A stretch of DNA of 64,000 nucleotides, from NCBI RefSeq assembly GCF_900637515.1, contig NZ_LR134375.1, forward strand, positions 1,261,952 to 1,325,951, read 5' to 3'. How positions within the stretch are numbered: the first letter of the stretch is position 1; every line of letters starts with the position of its first letter. This document shows positions 15,148 to 23,748 of the stretch, piece after piece. Source of the stretch: Veillonella dispar (GTDB taxonomy: Bacteria > Bacillota > Negativicutes > Veillonellales > Veillonellaceae). A program made the translations under genes and the position numbers. Under the pieces are notes generated by a model. It did no database searches, had not been told where the DNA came from, and saw only the letters and a program-made list of their open reading frames with translations.

Positions 15148-15903
15148 TCAATTTAAAATAGATATTTGTCTATCACTATATATTTTTGTTTCAAAGTAAC
15201 CATAGCCTAAATTTGAAGGTTTCCAGTCTCCAGCAACTATAATAATTTTATCTTTATTTTCAAATACCATATTTCTTATCTTGTTATAAAGGTTTATATC
15301 AGAAATAGATAATATAAAATGATAATTAGGATTTGCTACAGGAGCTACTAAATAAATCTCATTTTTATCACTATCGTAAAAGCGACCTTTTACACAAGAC
15401 TCAATTATTTTAAAGCCGAAAACACCTTTAGGATACCAGTATGCAGTTCTATCATCTAAAATCATTCTTCCAATTTTCTCATTTCCATATGAGTAATTAG
15501 GATGGAATCGTTTACATATAGAATATATCTGCTTTATTGTACTGAGTGTGAGATTATAATGTTCACCATATGAAGATTTTTTAGAATTCCCACTTGAATT
15601 TTTCGGATTCTTCTTAACTAAAAGATTTTGCATTGCATTTTCAAAAGAAAAATTTAACTCATTAAATTTATTGTCATCAAAAGCGACTGAACTATTTGCA
15701 TAAGGACAATTAGCAATATGTTTATACGCAGATTTAGTTGCTCTAAAATATGCTTTCCGAGAGCCATCACCAGCACATACAAATAATTTACTATTACATA
15801 GCGGATATGGACAATAAAAAGACTTATCCCTATTTTCTTCAAGAGCCTCACTTGCTAGTATTATATCTCGTCTTTCTTTATCTCTATATGCATGGTTAGC
15901 CAA
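15148..15903 (-). CDS. Unknown protein with N-terminal Cys/His zinc-finger-like region
   Basis: 251 residues starting at a TTG codon (15903) with GGAG 8 bases upstream. The N-terminus (about 1-70) has FYCPYPLCNSKLFVC then, about 30 residues later, HIANCPY. This gives a Cys-x4-Cys ... His-x3-Cys set that could bind zinc and recalls the N-terminal region of CoiA-like competence proteins, though the match is weak. The middle is Lys/Ser/Asn-rich (LLVKKNPKNSSGNSKKSS). The C-terminal part is alpha/beta without a known motif. A 12-codon open frame with a strong ribosome site sits just upstream (15908-15946). It may form an operon with the HEPN candidate, 76 bases downstream. Confidence 0.5.
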   Translation of the reverse strand: MANHAYRDKERRDIILASEALEENRDKSFYCPYPLCNSKLFVCAGDGSRKAYFRATKSAYKHIANCPYANSSVAFDDNKFNELNFSFENAMQNLLVKKNPKNSSGNSKKSSYGEHYNLTLSTIKQIYSICKRFHPNYSYGNEKIGRMILDDRTAYWYPKGVFGFKIIESCVKGRFYDSDKNEIYLVAPVANPNYHFILSISDINLYNKIRNMVFENKDKIIIVAGDWKPSNLGYGYFETKIYSDRQISILN

Positions 15904-15907
15904 AGAA

Positions 15908-15946
15908 TCATCTCCATTTATAAAGTAACCAACTTACCAACTCCAT
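15908..15946 (-). CDS. Possible 12-residue leader peptide
   Basis: ATG at 15946 is preceded by GGGAG 6 bases upstream. The frame encodes MELVSWLLYKWR and stops 4 bases before the TTG start of the next gene, overlapping that gene's ribosome site. This geometry fits a leader peptide coupling translation. It could also be a relic of the original start. From 15947 to 16171 nothing else was recognised. Confidence 0.3.
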   Translation of the reverse strand: MELVSWLLYKWR

Positions 15947-16171
15947 TATAATCTCCCTTATAAAGTATACGCTCGGTTTACTTTATCACACGTAAAATGC
16001 TATAGCCCAATCTATGTGATGTCAACCAATCGTTGTTGATATACTACCTTCTTACCTCTGAACTAATTATCCCCATTACATACTGTACTAATATTTATAA
16101 CCTTATTATATAAAAAATCAGACATTCTGAAAATTATTTACTAAATAAACCTTTGGAAATAGTCTTAATGT

Positions 16172-16222
16172 AAAAAAGGTGTAAAAGAATGCGGTTTTAC
16201 TGCATTCTTTTACACCCTTTTA
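16172..16222 (-). terminator. Strong terminator downstream of the secreted-protein gene pair
   Basis: A 15-bp perfect stem (GGTGTAAAAGAATGC at 16178-16192 with 16202-16216), extended by A/T pairs, is followed by TTTTTTAC on the minus strand. Confidence 0.85.
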
Positions 16223-16290
16223 TTATATTAGAAGTAAGCCATAAAAGTTTTGGATTTATAAAAATGTAAAATAACATTCTTAATAAAACA

Positions 16291-16818
16291 TTATTTCTTA
16301 TCAATAAAAACTGCATCACCTCTATAAAGTGAATATGAGTCATCCAAAATATATTTATTAGACGTATTTAATGCTGGAAACTGAATTACCGCATCTCCAA
16401 CTTTAACTGCATCAGACTTAATATGAACTTCAAAAGAGCTATTAGTATCGATATTAGATAAATCAAATAATGATTGATAACCTACTGTTACCCACATACC
16501 AGGACCTTCAAATTGATCATCGCCACGTACGGTCTCTGTTGGATAATATGTATTTCCATTTTGTACTATAGATATAACGACATTATTAGTATCATTATAA
16601 ATCTTACTTTCCGGCATATAAAGGAAAGATCTAACCCGTAATATATTATTAGCATTTCTTGTTGAATAATTACTTGCTACACCTCTAGCATCCTCCAATG
16701 CCGTATTGGCATAAATTGCAAATGGAGTTTGAACATATACGATACCTTGCAATTCATTTCTTGGGAAAATTCCACCATAACGCCTTTTAATAAACTTCTT
16801 CTTAGCAGTAGATATCAT
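16291..16818 (-). CDS. Probable C-terminal part of a secreted protein split by a frameshift
   Basis: 175 codons open from an ATG at 16818 that has no convincing ribosome site. The protein is strand-rich (VVISIVQNGNTYYPTETVRG, GMWVTVGYQSLFDLSNI) with no known domain and no signal peptide of its own. Directly upstream, 2 bases away, ends an ORF that has a good signal peptide but only 59 codons. A six-A tract (16826-16831) lies at the junction; removing one A would join the two into a single frame of about 237 codons. The gene is therefore best read as the downstream part of one exported protein, broken by a frameshift, phase-variable tract or sequencing error. Confidence 0.6.
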   Translation of the reverse strand: MISTAKKKFIKRRYGGIFPRNELQGIVYVQTPFAIYANTALEDARGVASNYSTRNANNILRVRSFLYMPESKIYNDTNNVVISIVQNGNTYYPTETVRGDDQFEGPGMWVTVGYQSLFDLSNIDTNSSFEVHIKSDAVKVGDAVIQFPALNTSNKYILDDSYSLYRGDAVFIDKK

Positions 16819-16819
16819 T

Positions 16820-16999
16820 TTAATATTTTTTCTTTTCTACTAAAGACTGTCCATAAGATGTTGCTGCTGCAATATCTGCATTTGTTATTTGGTGTTTCTC
16901 AATAACTTGAGGATTATAAGTACTAATATCTTCTGCAGATACTGCCATAACAGACATAGCTAAAATTGAAAATAAAATAATTTGTTTCTTAAAATTCAT
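16820..16999 (-). CDS. N-terminal part of a secreted protein (signal peptide), split by a frameshift
   Basis: 59 codons from the ATG at 16999, which has AGGTGAG just upstream. The N-terminus MNFKKQIILFSILAMSVMAV, followed by SA, is a clear signal peptide. The mature part is only about 37 residues (EDISTYNPQVIEKHQITNAD and on) and stops within a Lys-rich end at the six-A tract. See the downstream part at 16291-16818, which would follow in frame if one A were lost. As annotated it could be translated as a short exported peptide, but this is less likely. Confidence 0.55.
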   Translation of the reverse strand: MNFKKQIILFSILAMSVMAVSAEDISTYNPQVIEKHQITNADIAAATSYGQSLVEKKKY

Positions 17000-17076
17000 A
17001 GTCTCACCTACAAAACATATACTTATAAAAATCAGCAAAAAAAATTTTTAGACATCTATAATCTGATCAGTGGTTC

Positions 17077-17122
17077 GGCGTTTCCAATCACACTTCGTCT
17101 TCGTCTCGTGTTCTTGGACGCC
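17077..17122. other. GC-richer intergenic stretch with a hairpin, downstream of rlmD
   Basis: GGCGTTTCCAA (17077-17087) pairs with TTGGACGCC (17114-17122), leaving a 2-base bulge. The stretch 17070-17145 is visibly richer in G+C than its surroundings. Transcribed from the rlmD side it would form a structured 3' region, but no T-run follows closely. No coding signal was found on either strand. Confidence 0.35.
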
Positions 17123-17145
17123 TATCACATGGGCAGTGCTAATGC

Positions 17146-18633
17146 TTACTGCGTCACTTCGTTCCTAGTAAGCAAAGCCACCGCTTCGACATGCGCAGTC
17201 ATTGGAAACATGTCTACAGGTTGGACTTCTTGTAGTTCATAGCCGTAGTGTGTAAGGATTTCAATGTCTCGAGCCATGGTGGCTGGGTTACAGGATACGT
17301 AAACAATGCGTTTTGGTTCCATGCCAGCTGCAGAGGTTAGTACTTCTTCTTTACAGCCTGCTCGAATTGGATCGAATACGATTACGTCTGGTCGTACGCC
17401 AGCCTTGTAAAGTTTTGGCATTTCTACAGCCGCATCAGCGACGATGAATTCTGTATTATCATAGCCATTGCGTTGGGCATTTTCACGAGCATTAATAATG
17501 GCTGGTTCTACGATTTCAATACCGATAACATGTTTTGCCTTATGTGCTAAAAATAGTGAAATGGTCCCCGTACCACAATACGCATCGATAACGGTTTCAT
17601 CCCCTTTAAGGTCTGCATAGGCTAATGCTTGATCGTACAGTACTGTAGTTTGTTCCGGATTGACTTGGAAGAATGAATGTGGAGATAAGGTAAACCTTAA
17701 ATCCTTAATGTGATCTGTAATCGTCCCATCACCATAGAGGATATTATTTTTAGGTCCTAAAATAACATTAGTTCGCTTACCATTTACGTTATGAACAATA
17801 GTTTCTACTTGAGGAATTCGTTCTATTAATTTTTCTACCCACTTCTCTTTATGCGGCAATTGTTCTGTTGCCGTTACAAGTATAATCATCCATCCAGATT
17901 GCCCAATGCGTCCAATAATATGGCGCAGTACACCCTTTCCTGTATGTTCATCATACGGTTCAATATCAAACGCTTTAGCGATTTGGTAACAAGCTTGAGC
18001 GATGATATTATTCCCTTCATCTTGAATAGGACAGTTTGTGCCTTGCACGATATCGTGAGATCCCATCGCATAGAATCCCATTTGAATATCGCCTTTAGTA
18101 CCGCCTACAGGCATTTGCATTTTATTGCGATATGCCCAAGGTTCTTTAGGTCCTAATGTAGGCTTAACAAGGTCTGGATTTTGATGACCAATACGTTCGA
18201 TAACGTCCTTTACCTTTTGTGTTTTTAGTGAAAGCTGACCTTCATAGGTAATGTGTTGCAGTTGGCAGCCTCCACATAAGCCATAAAGATCACAACTTGC
18301 ATCGATACGATTGGAAGCCATCGTAACAATTTCTAAGAGACGCCCTGTAGCATAGGTTTTTTTAACCATATCAATAGCTACTTTCACAGTTTCTCCAGGT
18401 AAGGCAAAAGGCACAAAGACAGTAAAGTCATCTACACGACCTACCCCTTCACCGCTGCTACCAATGCCATGAATTGTTACCATTACTTCATCACCAAACT
18501 TAACAGGCGCATTTAAAATAGCCTGTTGTTTTTTAGATAATTGGCCGTTTATAGCTTGCTGTGAATTAGAGCGATTACTCCTTCTATGTTGTTTAGATTG
18601 TTTTTTACGAGATGTACGATTAGTACCGTTCAT
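17146..18633 (-). CDS. rlmD: 23S rRNA (uracil-C5)-methyltransferase, RlmD/RumA family
   Basis: About 495 residues. An N-terminal basic tail is followed by a TRAM domain (about 40-95, VMVTIHGIGSSGEGVGRVDD), which binds RNA. A four-Cys iron-sulfur motif follows (CDLYGLCGGCQLQH near 120, with C...C-x2-C and a later Cys), then a SAM-dependent methyltransferase domain. In that domain, VIDAYCGTGTISLFLA is near 345, FDPIRAGC near 425, and the catalytic VYVSCNPATMARD is near 450. It methylates U1939-type sites of 23S rRNA. The start at 18633 overlaps the stop of the preceding TerC gene (TAATG), giving translational coupling; a TTG seven codons earlier is less likely. Which uracil is modified is not fixed by sequence, since Firmicutes often have several paralogues. 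Confidence 0.92.
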   Translation of the reverse strand: MNGTNRTSRKKQSKQHRRSNRSNSQQAINGQLSKKQQAILNAPVKFGDEVMVTIHGIGSSGEGVGRVDDFTVFVPFALPGETVKVAIDMVKKTYATGRLLEIVTMASNRIDASCDLYGLCGGCQLQHITYEGQLSLKTQKVKDVIERIGHQNPDLVKPTLGPKEPWAYRNKMQMPVGGTKGDIQMGFYAMGSHDIVQGTNCPIQDEGNNIIAQACYQIAKAFDIEPYDEHTGKGVLRHIIGRIGQSGWMIILVTATEQLPHKEKWVEKLIERIPQVETIVHNVNGKRTNVILGPKNNILYGDGTITDHIKDLRFTLSPHSFFQVNPEQTTVLYDQALAYADLKGDETVIDAYCGTGTISLFLAHKAKHVIGIEIVEPAIINARENAQRNGYDNTEFIVADAAVEMPKLYKAGVRPDVIVFDPIRAGCKEEVLTSAAGMEPKRIVYVSCNPATMARDIEILTHYGYELQEVQPVDMFPMTAHVEAVALLTRNEVTQ

Positions 18634-19301
18634 TACGCGTCTCTTTTCTTCCAAATTTTAATCATACCAGTCACAATGAGTACGAAGAATACAGTACCAA
18701 ATTTCACAAGTAATTCTTCGCCTTGAATATACGGCATGAGAAGTGGATCTTCCACGATCATTTCGCCTGCAACCCAGCCAAGGAGTGCACCACCAGCCCA
18801 AAGAATAGCAGGGAATTTATTAATAATTCGAGCAAATAATGTAGAGCAAAATACGATAATTGGAACAGTAATTAACATACCTGCAATAACAAGCTCTAAA
18901 TGACCTCTAGCGGCCCCTACTACACCGATGACATTATCAATACTCATCATAGCATCAGCTACAATAATCGTCCAAATGGCACCCATTAATGAATTCTTAG
19001 CTTCGATATGTGCATCTTCATCGCCACCTTTTAATAATTGAATGGCAATCCATACAAGTACAAGGCCACCACCTAAGTGGATAAGAGGAATTAAAGTAAG
19101 AGCCTCTACTAAAAGAGTGGCAAATACAAGGCGCATTACAATGGCACCTACTGTACCCCAGATAACAGCTTTCTTTTGTAGTTCTGGAGCTAGCTTACCT
19201 GCTGCCATACCAATTACTACAGCATTATCGCCAGCTAATAAAATATCAATCAAAATTATTTTACCAATGGTTACCCACGTGGCAACTTCTAAAAATTCCA
19301 T
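18633..19301 (-). CDS. TerC-family integral membrane protein
   Basis: 222 residues with about seven hydrophobic spans and the two conserved acidic motifs of the TerC/YjbE family: DILLAGDNAVVIGMAA near residue 20 and IVADAMMSIDNVIGVVGAA near 115. Family members export manganese or help metal loading at the membrane. It overlaps rlmD by a TAATG junction and is probably cotranscribed with it. A paralogue lies just upstream (19448-20107). GAGG about 10 bases before the ATG. Substrate inferred from the family only. Confidence 0.85.
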   Translation of the reverse strand: MEFLEVATWVTIGKIILIDILLAGDNAVVIGMAAGKLAPELQKKAVIWGTVGAIVMRLVFATLLVEALTLIPLIHLGGGLVLVWIAIQLLKGGDEDAHIEAKNSLMGAIWTIIVADAMMSIDNVIGVVGAARGHLELVIAGMLITVPIIVFCSTLFARIINKFPAILWAGGALLGWVAGEMIVEDPLLMPYIQGEELLVKFGTVFFVLIVTGMIKIWKKRDA

Positions 19302-19403
19302 TCTGTACGTACCTCAATTCAGTCTACTAATTCAATAACTATCCCTTAACTATACCATAATTTTTCTATTTTCTCACCTAAAAAGAGAGGTATGAGTTTA
19401 CAT

Positions 19404-19439
19404 AAAAAAATCTCTCCTCCTATGATTAGGAGAAGAGAT
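19404..19439 (-). terminator. Terminator between the two TerC genes
   Basis: A 12-bp stem with one G-T pair is followed by seven T on the minus strand (19404-19410). The paralogous TerC genes are thus mostly separate transcription units. Confidence 0.88.
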
Positions 19440-19447
19440 ATATTCTA

Positions 19448-20107
19448 TTATTTCTTGAGCTTTTTAGCTACCAAAGATGCCCCTACTACGAGTATTACTG
19501 CAGCAATTTTGATGAATAGTGCATATGGTTCAACACTATGAGCAATCAATGTATCCTCTACTGCCATACCAGCACCTACCCAGCCAAGGATACCGCCGCC
19601 AACGTATAGGATAATTGGGAAGCGTTCGATGACTTTCACAAATAAAGTACTGCCATAAATGATGATTGGTACAGTTATGAGCATACCAATAGCTACCATT
19701 GTCATATGACCACCTGCAGCACCAACTACACCGATAACATTATCGATACCCATGATACCGTCAGCAATAACAATAGTTGTAATGGCTGCGCGTAAATTAT
19801 CCTTAGCTTCGATATTATGCTCGCTTTCATCATCAGCAACGAGCTTGTATCCGATCCATAATAGGAGGATACCACCTACTAAACGAAGTGCAGGAATATT
19901 GTTCAATGCCTCTACAAATAGGAATGCCATAACAAGGCGTAAAATAATGGCACCGGCTGTGCCCCAGAAGATGGCTTTCTTCTGTAAATGTGCTGGCAAG
20001 TTACGAGCTGCCATACCAATTACAATGGCATTGTCGCCAGCAAGTAAGATATCGATAACGATGATCTGAAGCATCGCTAATAAACCTTGTACAGATAAGA
20101 TGTCCAA
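19448..20107 (-). CDS. TerC-family integral membrane protein (paralogue)
   Basis: 219 residues, same architecture as its neighbour: about seven membrane spans, with DILLAGDNAIVIGMAA near 18 and IVIADGIMGIDNVIGVVGAA near 112. The start is TTG at 20107 with GGAGG 5 bases upstream. It is close to the other TerC protein throughout, so the pair arose by tandem duplication. Some TerC genes are controlled by the manganese yybP-ykoY riboswitch; the leader here shows no such element. Likely role: metal (Mn) efflux or metalation of exported enzymes. Confidence 0.85.
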   Translation of the reverse strand: MDILSVQGLLAMLQIIVIDILLAGDNAIVIGMAARNLPAHLQKKAIFWGTAGAIILRLVMAFLFVEALNNIPALRLVGGILLLWIGYKLVADDESEHNIEAKDNLRAAITTIVIADGIMGIDNVIGVVGAAGGHMTMVAIGMLITVPIIIYGSTLFVKVIERFPIILYVGGGILGWVGAGMAVEDTLIAHSVEPYALFIKIAAVILVVGASLVAKKLKK

Positions 20108-20141
20108 TGTATCCTCCTTAGAATATAACTATAGTATATAT

Positions 20142-20171
20142 ATTATAATCGATATAGTTCAGTAGTGTAAA
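20142..20171 (-). promoter_or_regulatory. Probable promoter of the upstream TerC gene
   Basis: On the minus strand TTTACA (20166-20171) and TATAAT (20142-20147) are separated by 18 bases, about 35 bases before the start. The remaining 20172-20397 is AT-rich and shows no other feature. Confidence 0.6.
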
Positions 20172-20397
20172 ATTCAATTTGTAAAATATATATTCATTTT
20201 TAGCATACTCCATTCATATTAATATGAGAATCATAACACTACAAATGGAAGTTCTAGGATATAAAAAATCATTAATTATAGATTCATAATAGACTAATCA
20301 ATAATATATATTTAATTCCCAATTCTCAAGGAATTTATCTATTAAATTAGGCTACTTTATGATATCGTATAATATATCATTAATAAGGGAGGTAAAT

Positions 20398-21741
20398 ATG
20401 TATCAAACATATTCTATATTACAAAAGTTATGGTTGTTCATTAAGCTATTTACTCCTATGTGCATAACGCAATTTTCCCTTATAGGTGGTACATTTATAG
20501 CCATCTTTTTAACGGGACAATATAGTACAATAGATTTAGCTGGGGTTGCTACAGGGTATAATTTATGGCTCCTCTTCTATATCTTTGCACAAGGAACGTT
20601 GTTAGGTATTACTCCAATTATTTCTCAGCTATTGGGAGCTAAGAAAACCGATGATATTTCAACAATCTTTTATCAAGGTCTTTATATCGGTACAGGCCTA
20701 GCATGTATCATTTTAATAATTGGTCTCTTAGGTCTACGTCCTCTTCTGACAGCATTAAATCTGGAACCGGCAGCAGCTGAGGTATGTATTAGTTACCTGA
20801 AAGCATTTGCTATAGGTCTATTCCCTCTACTTTGGGTTAATACATTACGCAATACAGTCGACAGTCATGGATTAACACATTATTCTATGGCCATCGTATT
20901 TACAAGCTTTATTGTGAACGTATTCTTGAACTATTCGCTCATCTTTGGCCATTTCGGATTTCCTGAAATCGGTGGTGTCGGTGCTGGCTATGGTATAGCA
21001 GGTGCTTGCTGGACTAACTTTATTCTCTTCAGCTTAGTATTACTATTACATCCGAAGTTAAAGGGATATCGTATCTTTAAAGACTTCAGTAAACCAAGTT
21101 TTCACTACATTCGCGAACAGCTACATATAGGTATTCCTATTGGCTTTTCCATCTTCTTAGAAGCTAGTATCTTTAGTATTGCTGGCCTCTTGATGGTTCA
21201 CTTTGGATCCGCCGTCGTAGCTGCTCATCAATCTGTTATTTCCTTTACCAATGTATTCTACTGTTTACCTCTTAGTATCGCTATGGCCTCTACCATTGCA
21301 GTTGCATATGAACTTGGGGCAGGTCGTAAACAAGAGGCTATCCAGTACTCTTATATTTCTCGCATCTTAGCCATTGTATTGGCTATCATGATTTGTACAT
21401 TTACGTTTACTAATATGGATGCTATTGCAGATCTCTTTACAAATGATGATGAAGTATACAAGCTTATCTACAGCTTCCTTGGATACGGTGTATTCTTCTC
21501 TGCTATCGATGCCATAGGTACCCCATTGCAAGGTATATTGAGGGCTTATAAGGATGTAAAAGTAGTTCTTTACATTTCCCTCGTTTCCTATTGGGGTGTA
21601 TGCTTCCCTACGGCCTATATTCTCGCTAAAAATCCTAATTATGGACCATTTGGCGTATGGATTGGCTTACTCTCTAGCGTACTAGTAGCGGGTATATTAT
21701 TTACTTGGCGTACATGGTACATTCAATGTAAACAAAAGTAA
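20398..21741 (+). CDS. MATE-family multidrug/sodium antiporter
   Basis: About 447 residues with twelve predicted membrane helices in two bundles. MATE traits: the N-terminal FTPMCITQFSLIGGTFIA helix, QGTLLGITPIISQLLGAKK near 80, and the second-half equivalents PIGFSIFLEASIFSIAGLLM and GAVVAAHQ-type VVAAHQSVISF near 280. Such proteins export cationic drugs or metabolites in exchange for Na+ or H+. The start used is the ATG at 20398, which has AAGGGAGG 6 bases upstream; an earlier in-frame ATG lacks a site. The gene is divergent from the TerC pair and convergent with uvrC. Substrate unknown. Confidence 0.9.
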   Translation: MYQTYSILQKLWLFIKLFTPMCITQFSLIGGTFIAIFLTGQYSTIDLAGVATGYNLWLLFYIFAQGTLLGITPIISQLLGAKKTDDISTIFYQGLYIGTGLACIILIIGLLGLRPLLTALNLEPAAAEVCISYLKAFAIGLFPLLWVNTLRNTVDSHGLTHYSMAIVFTSFIVNVFLNYSLIFGHFGFPEIGGVGAGYGIAGACWTNFILFSLVLLLHPKLKGYRIFKDFSKPSFHYIREQLHIGIPIGFSIFLEASIFSIAGLLMVHFGSAVVAAHQSVISFTNVFYCLPLSIAMASTIAVAYELGAGRKQEAIQYSYISRILAIVLAIMICTFTFTNMDAIADLFTNDDEVYKLIYSFLGYGVFFSAIDAIGTPLQGILRAYKDVKVVLYISLVSYWGVCFPTAYILAKNPNYGPFGVWIGLLSSVLVAGILFTWRTWYIQCKQK

Positions 21742-21758
21742 ATAACAATTAATACAGT

Positions 21759-21791
21759 AAAAGAGCATCTTATGTAAGATGCTCTTTTTTA
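21759..21791. terminator. Bidirectional terminator between MATE gene and uvrC
   Basis: Stem AAAGAGCATCTTA with TAAGATGCTCTTT and six T on the plus side, with A-rich sequence mirrored for the minus strand. It overlaps the last codons of uvrC. Confidence 0.85.
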
Positions 21792-23615
21792 TTTCAATAT
21801 ATCTTGTTTTTCTACTTTGGACATACGAAAGAAATTATATAATGCTTCTGCCGTTTTATAGTTCATAGATTCCACCTTTGAAAGCTCATCAATGGATGCC
21901 TCTTTCATGGCCTCTAAACTATTAAAATGCGCCCATAATGCTTTGCGGCGTTTAGGACCAATCCCTTCAATATGATCTAAAATAGATTCTAAGTTACGTT
22001 TACCCCGCAATTTGCGATGGTAAGTAATAGCAAATCGATGGGCTTCATCACGTATTTGTTGCAGTAATTGAAGCTCTGGCGTGTGATGGCTCAAAATGAT
22101 ACTTTCAGATTGCCCTTCTACAAAGACCTCTTCAATACGTTTAGCCAAGGAGATAACAGGCACATCGGTAACACCTACAGCACGAATTAACGGCAAGGCT
22201 GCGTTGAGCTGCCCTTTACCACCATCGATGATGATAAGGTCAGGCATAGGCCAATCTGTTTCATTACCGTAACGACGTTCCATGATTTCTGCCATGGATT
22301 TGAAGTCATCTGGCTTACCTTGCGTAGTCTTCAATTTAAAGCGACGATATTCCTTCTTCGCCGGCTTACCACCTTCAAAGACAACCATTGACGCCACAGT
22401 TTCAGCCCCTTGAGTATGGGAAATATCGAAACACTCCATACGTTCTGGTAAGCGCGGCAAGTCTAAGACTTCCGCTAATTTCTTAACGGCCCCACCAGTC
22501 TTATCGATTTGGTACTGCCATTGACGACGGCGCTCTTCAAGGAAGGTTTCTGCATTCTCATGAGCCATCTTGATCATATCCATCTTATAGCCACGCTGAG
22601 GCACAGATACCTCTACATTCTGACCTTTGAGCTGTGTAAACCATTCACTTAATAAGTCTCTATCAGAACTATCCATAGGTAATAATAATTCCTTCGGAAT
22701 GAAGTTCGTATCCCCATAGTATTGCTTGATAAAGTCCGTCATAATCGTTTCTGGACTATCTCCATCGTGTTGAACAAAGTAGTTCTCACGACCTAATAGT
22801 CGGCCACCACGGATGAATAATAGCTGTACACAGGCCATAGATGTATCAACAGCAATCCCTAACACATCTAAGTCACCACGCTGCGTCACCATCCGTTGCT
22901 TTTCTTGTATTTTTTCAATACTGCTCAACTGATCTCGATACCGTGCTGCATCTTCAAATTGCAAGTCTTCTGCAGCTAGTTCCATCTTCTCTTTGATTTC
23001 CTTCAACAATGGTATAGGCTTACCTTCAAAGAGCTCTATGATTTCATCGATGTATTTCCGATAGTCAGGTATAGATATTTTATTAAAGCACGGCGCCTCA
23101 CAATAATGCATATGATATTGCAAGCATGGACGCTCTACCTTCATAGACTTACATGTGCGCAGTGGGTAGTACTGGCGTATCAATTTCAATACTACATGGA
23201 CCGATGTTACATCTGTGAAAGGACCAAAGTACTTAGCCCCATCACGTTCAAGGCGACGTGTCATATATACGCGAGGATAGTCCTCTTGAACAGAGATTTT
23301 CACATACGGATAGGTCTTATCATCGCGGAGCCGAATATTGTATTTAGGCTCATGCTCTTTGATAAGCGTATTCTCTAATATGAGAGCTTCCATCTCTGTC
23401 TTTGTTTGGATGATCTCTACATCGACGGCACGCTTCATCATAGCCGTAACCTTAGGCGCTCGGTTCGCATCGTTACGCACATAAGAACGCACGCGATTAC
23501 GTAAGTTAATAGCTTTACCTACATAGATGATGCGGTTGTACTGATCACGCCATAAATACACACCGGGCGTAGTTGGCAAATGACTGACCTTCTCTAGTAA
23601 TTCTTCAGATGGCAT
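21789..23615 (-). CDS. uvrC: Excinuclease ABC subunit C
   Basis: 608 residues; makes both incisions in nucleotide-excision repair. The N-terminal GIY-YIG nuclease (PGVYLWRDQYNRIIYVGKA near residue 20) makes the 3' cut. A UVR motif (DLQFEDAARYRDQLSSIEK near 205) binds UvrB. The RNase H-like domain for the 5' cut includes ECFDISHTQGAE near 390 and LIIIDGGKGQLNAAL near 455. A C-terminal helix-hairpin-helix pair (IEGIGPKRRKALWAHF) binds DNA. AGGAGG precedes the ATG at 23615; a longer frame has no site. It is the last of the uvrB-uvrA-uvrC series, separated from uvrA by a large hairpin. Confidence 0.97.
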   Translation of the reverse strand: MPSEELLEKVSHLPTTPGVYLWRDQYNRIIYVGKAINLRNRVRSYVRNDANRAPKVTAMMKRAVDVEIIQTKTEMEALILENTLIKEHEPKYNIRLRDDKTYPYVKISVQEDYPRVYMTRRLERDGAKYFGPFTDVTSVHVVLKLIRQYYPLRTCKSMKVERPCLQYHMHYCEAPCFNKISIPDYRKYIDEIIELFEGKPIPLLKEIKEKMELAAEDLQFEDAARYRDQLSSIEKIQEKQRMVTQRGDLDVLGIAVDTSMACVQLLFIRGGRLLGRENYFVQHDGDSPETIMTDFIKQYYGDTNFIPKELLLPMDSSDRDLLSEWFTQLKGQNVEVSVPQRGYKMDMIKMAHENAETFLEERRRQWQYQIDKTGGAVKKLAEVLDLPRLPERMECFDISHTQGAETVASMVVFEGGKPAKKEYRRFKLKTTQGKPDDFKSMAEIMERRYGNETDWPMPDLIIIDGGKGQLNAALPLIRAVGVTDVPVISLAKRIEEVFVEGQSESIILSHHTPELQLLQQIRDEAHRFAITYHRKLRGKRNLESILDHIEGIGPKRRKALWAHFNSLEAMKEASIDELSKVESMNYKTAEALYNFFRMSKVEKQDILK

Positions 23616-23642
23616 ATGTCCTCCTTTCCTTATAGATTTCAT

Positions 23643-23709
23643 GGAAATAGAATACATTCTTATCTAAGATATGTTCATGGTAAATGCTTAGAAAATGTAT
23701 TCTATTTCC
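23643..23709. repeat. Large inverted repeat in the uvrA-uvrC gap
   Basis: Arms of 16 bases (23643-23658 and 23694-23709) are perfect reverse complements. A further CTAAG/CTTAG pair lies inside, giving a roughly 67-nt hairpin in the uvrC leader. No T-run follows on the minus strand, so this is not a standard terminator. Confidence 0.7.
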
Positions 23710-23748
23710 CTTATGATTTTTTATAGAAACTAAATGTAATACTCTATT

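Noticed and set aside
16982-17242. Plus-strand 86-codon frame spanning the rlmD 3' end
   Set aside because: No ribosome site; it overlaps the secreted-protein leader and rlmD codons antisense.
20108-20397. Manganese riboswitch (yybP-ykoY) upstream of the TerC gene
   Set aside because: The conserved GGGGAGUAG-type core was not found on the minus strand; only a plain promoter was seen.
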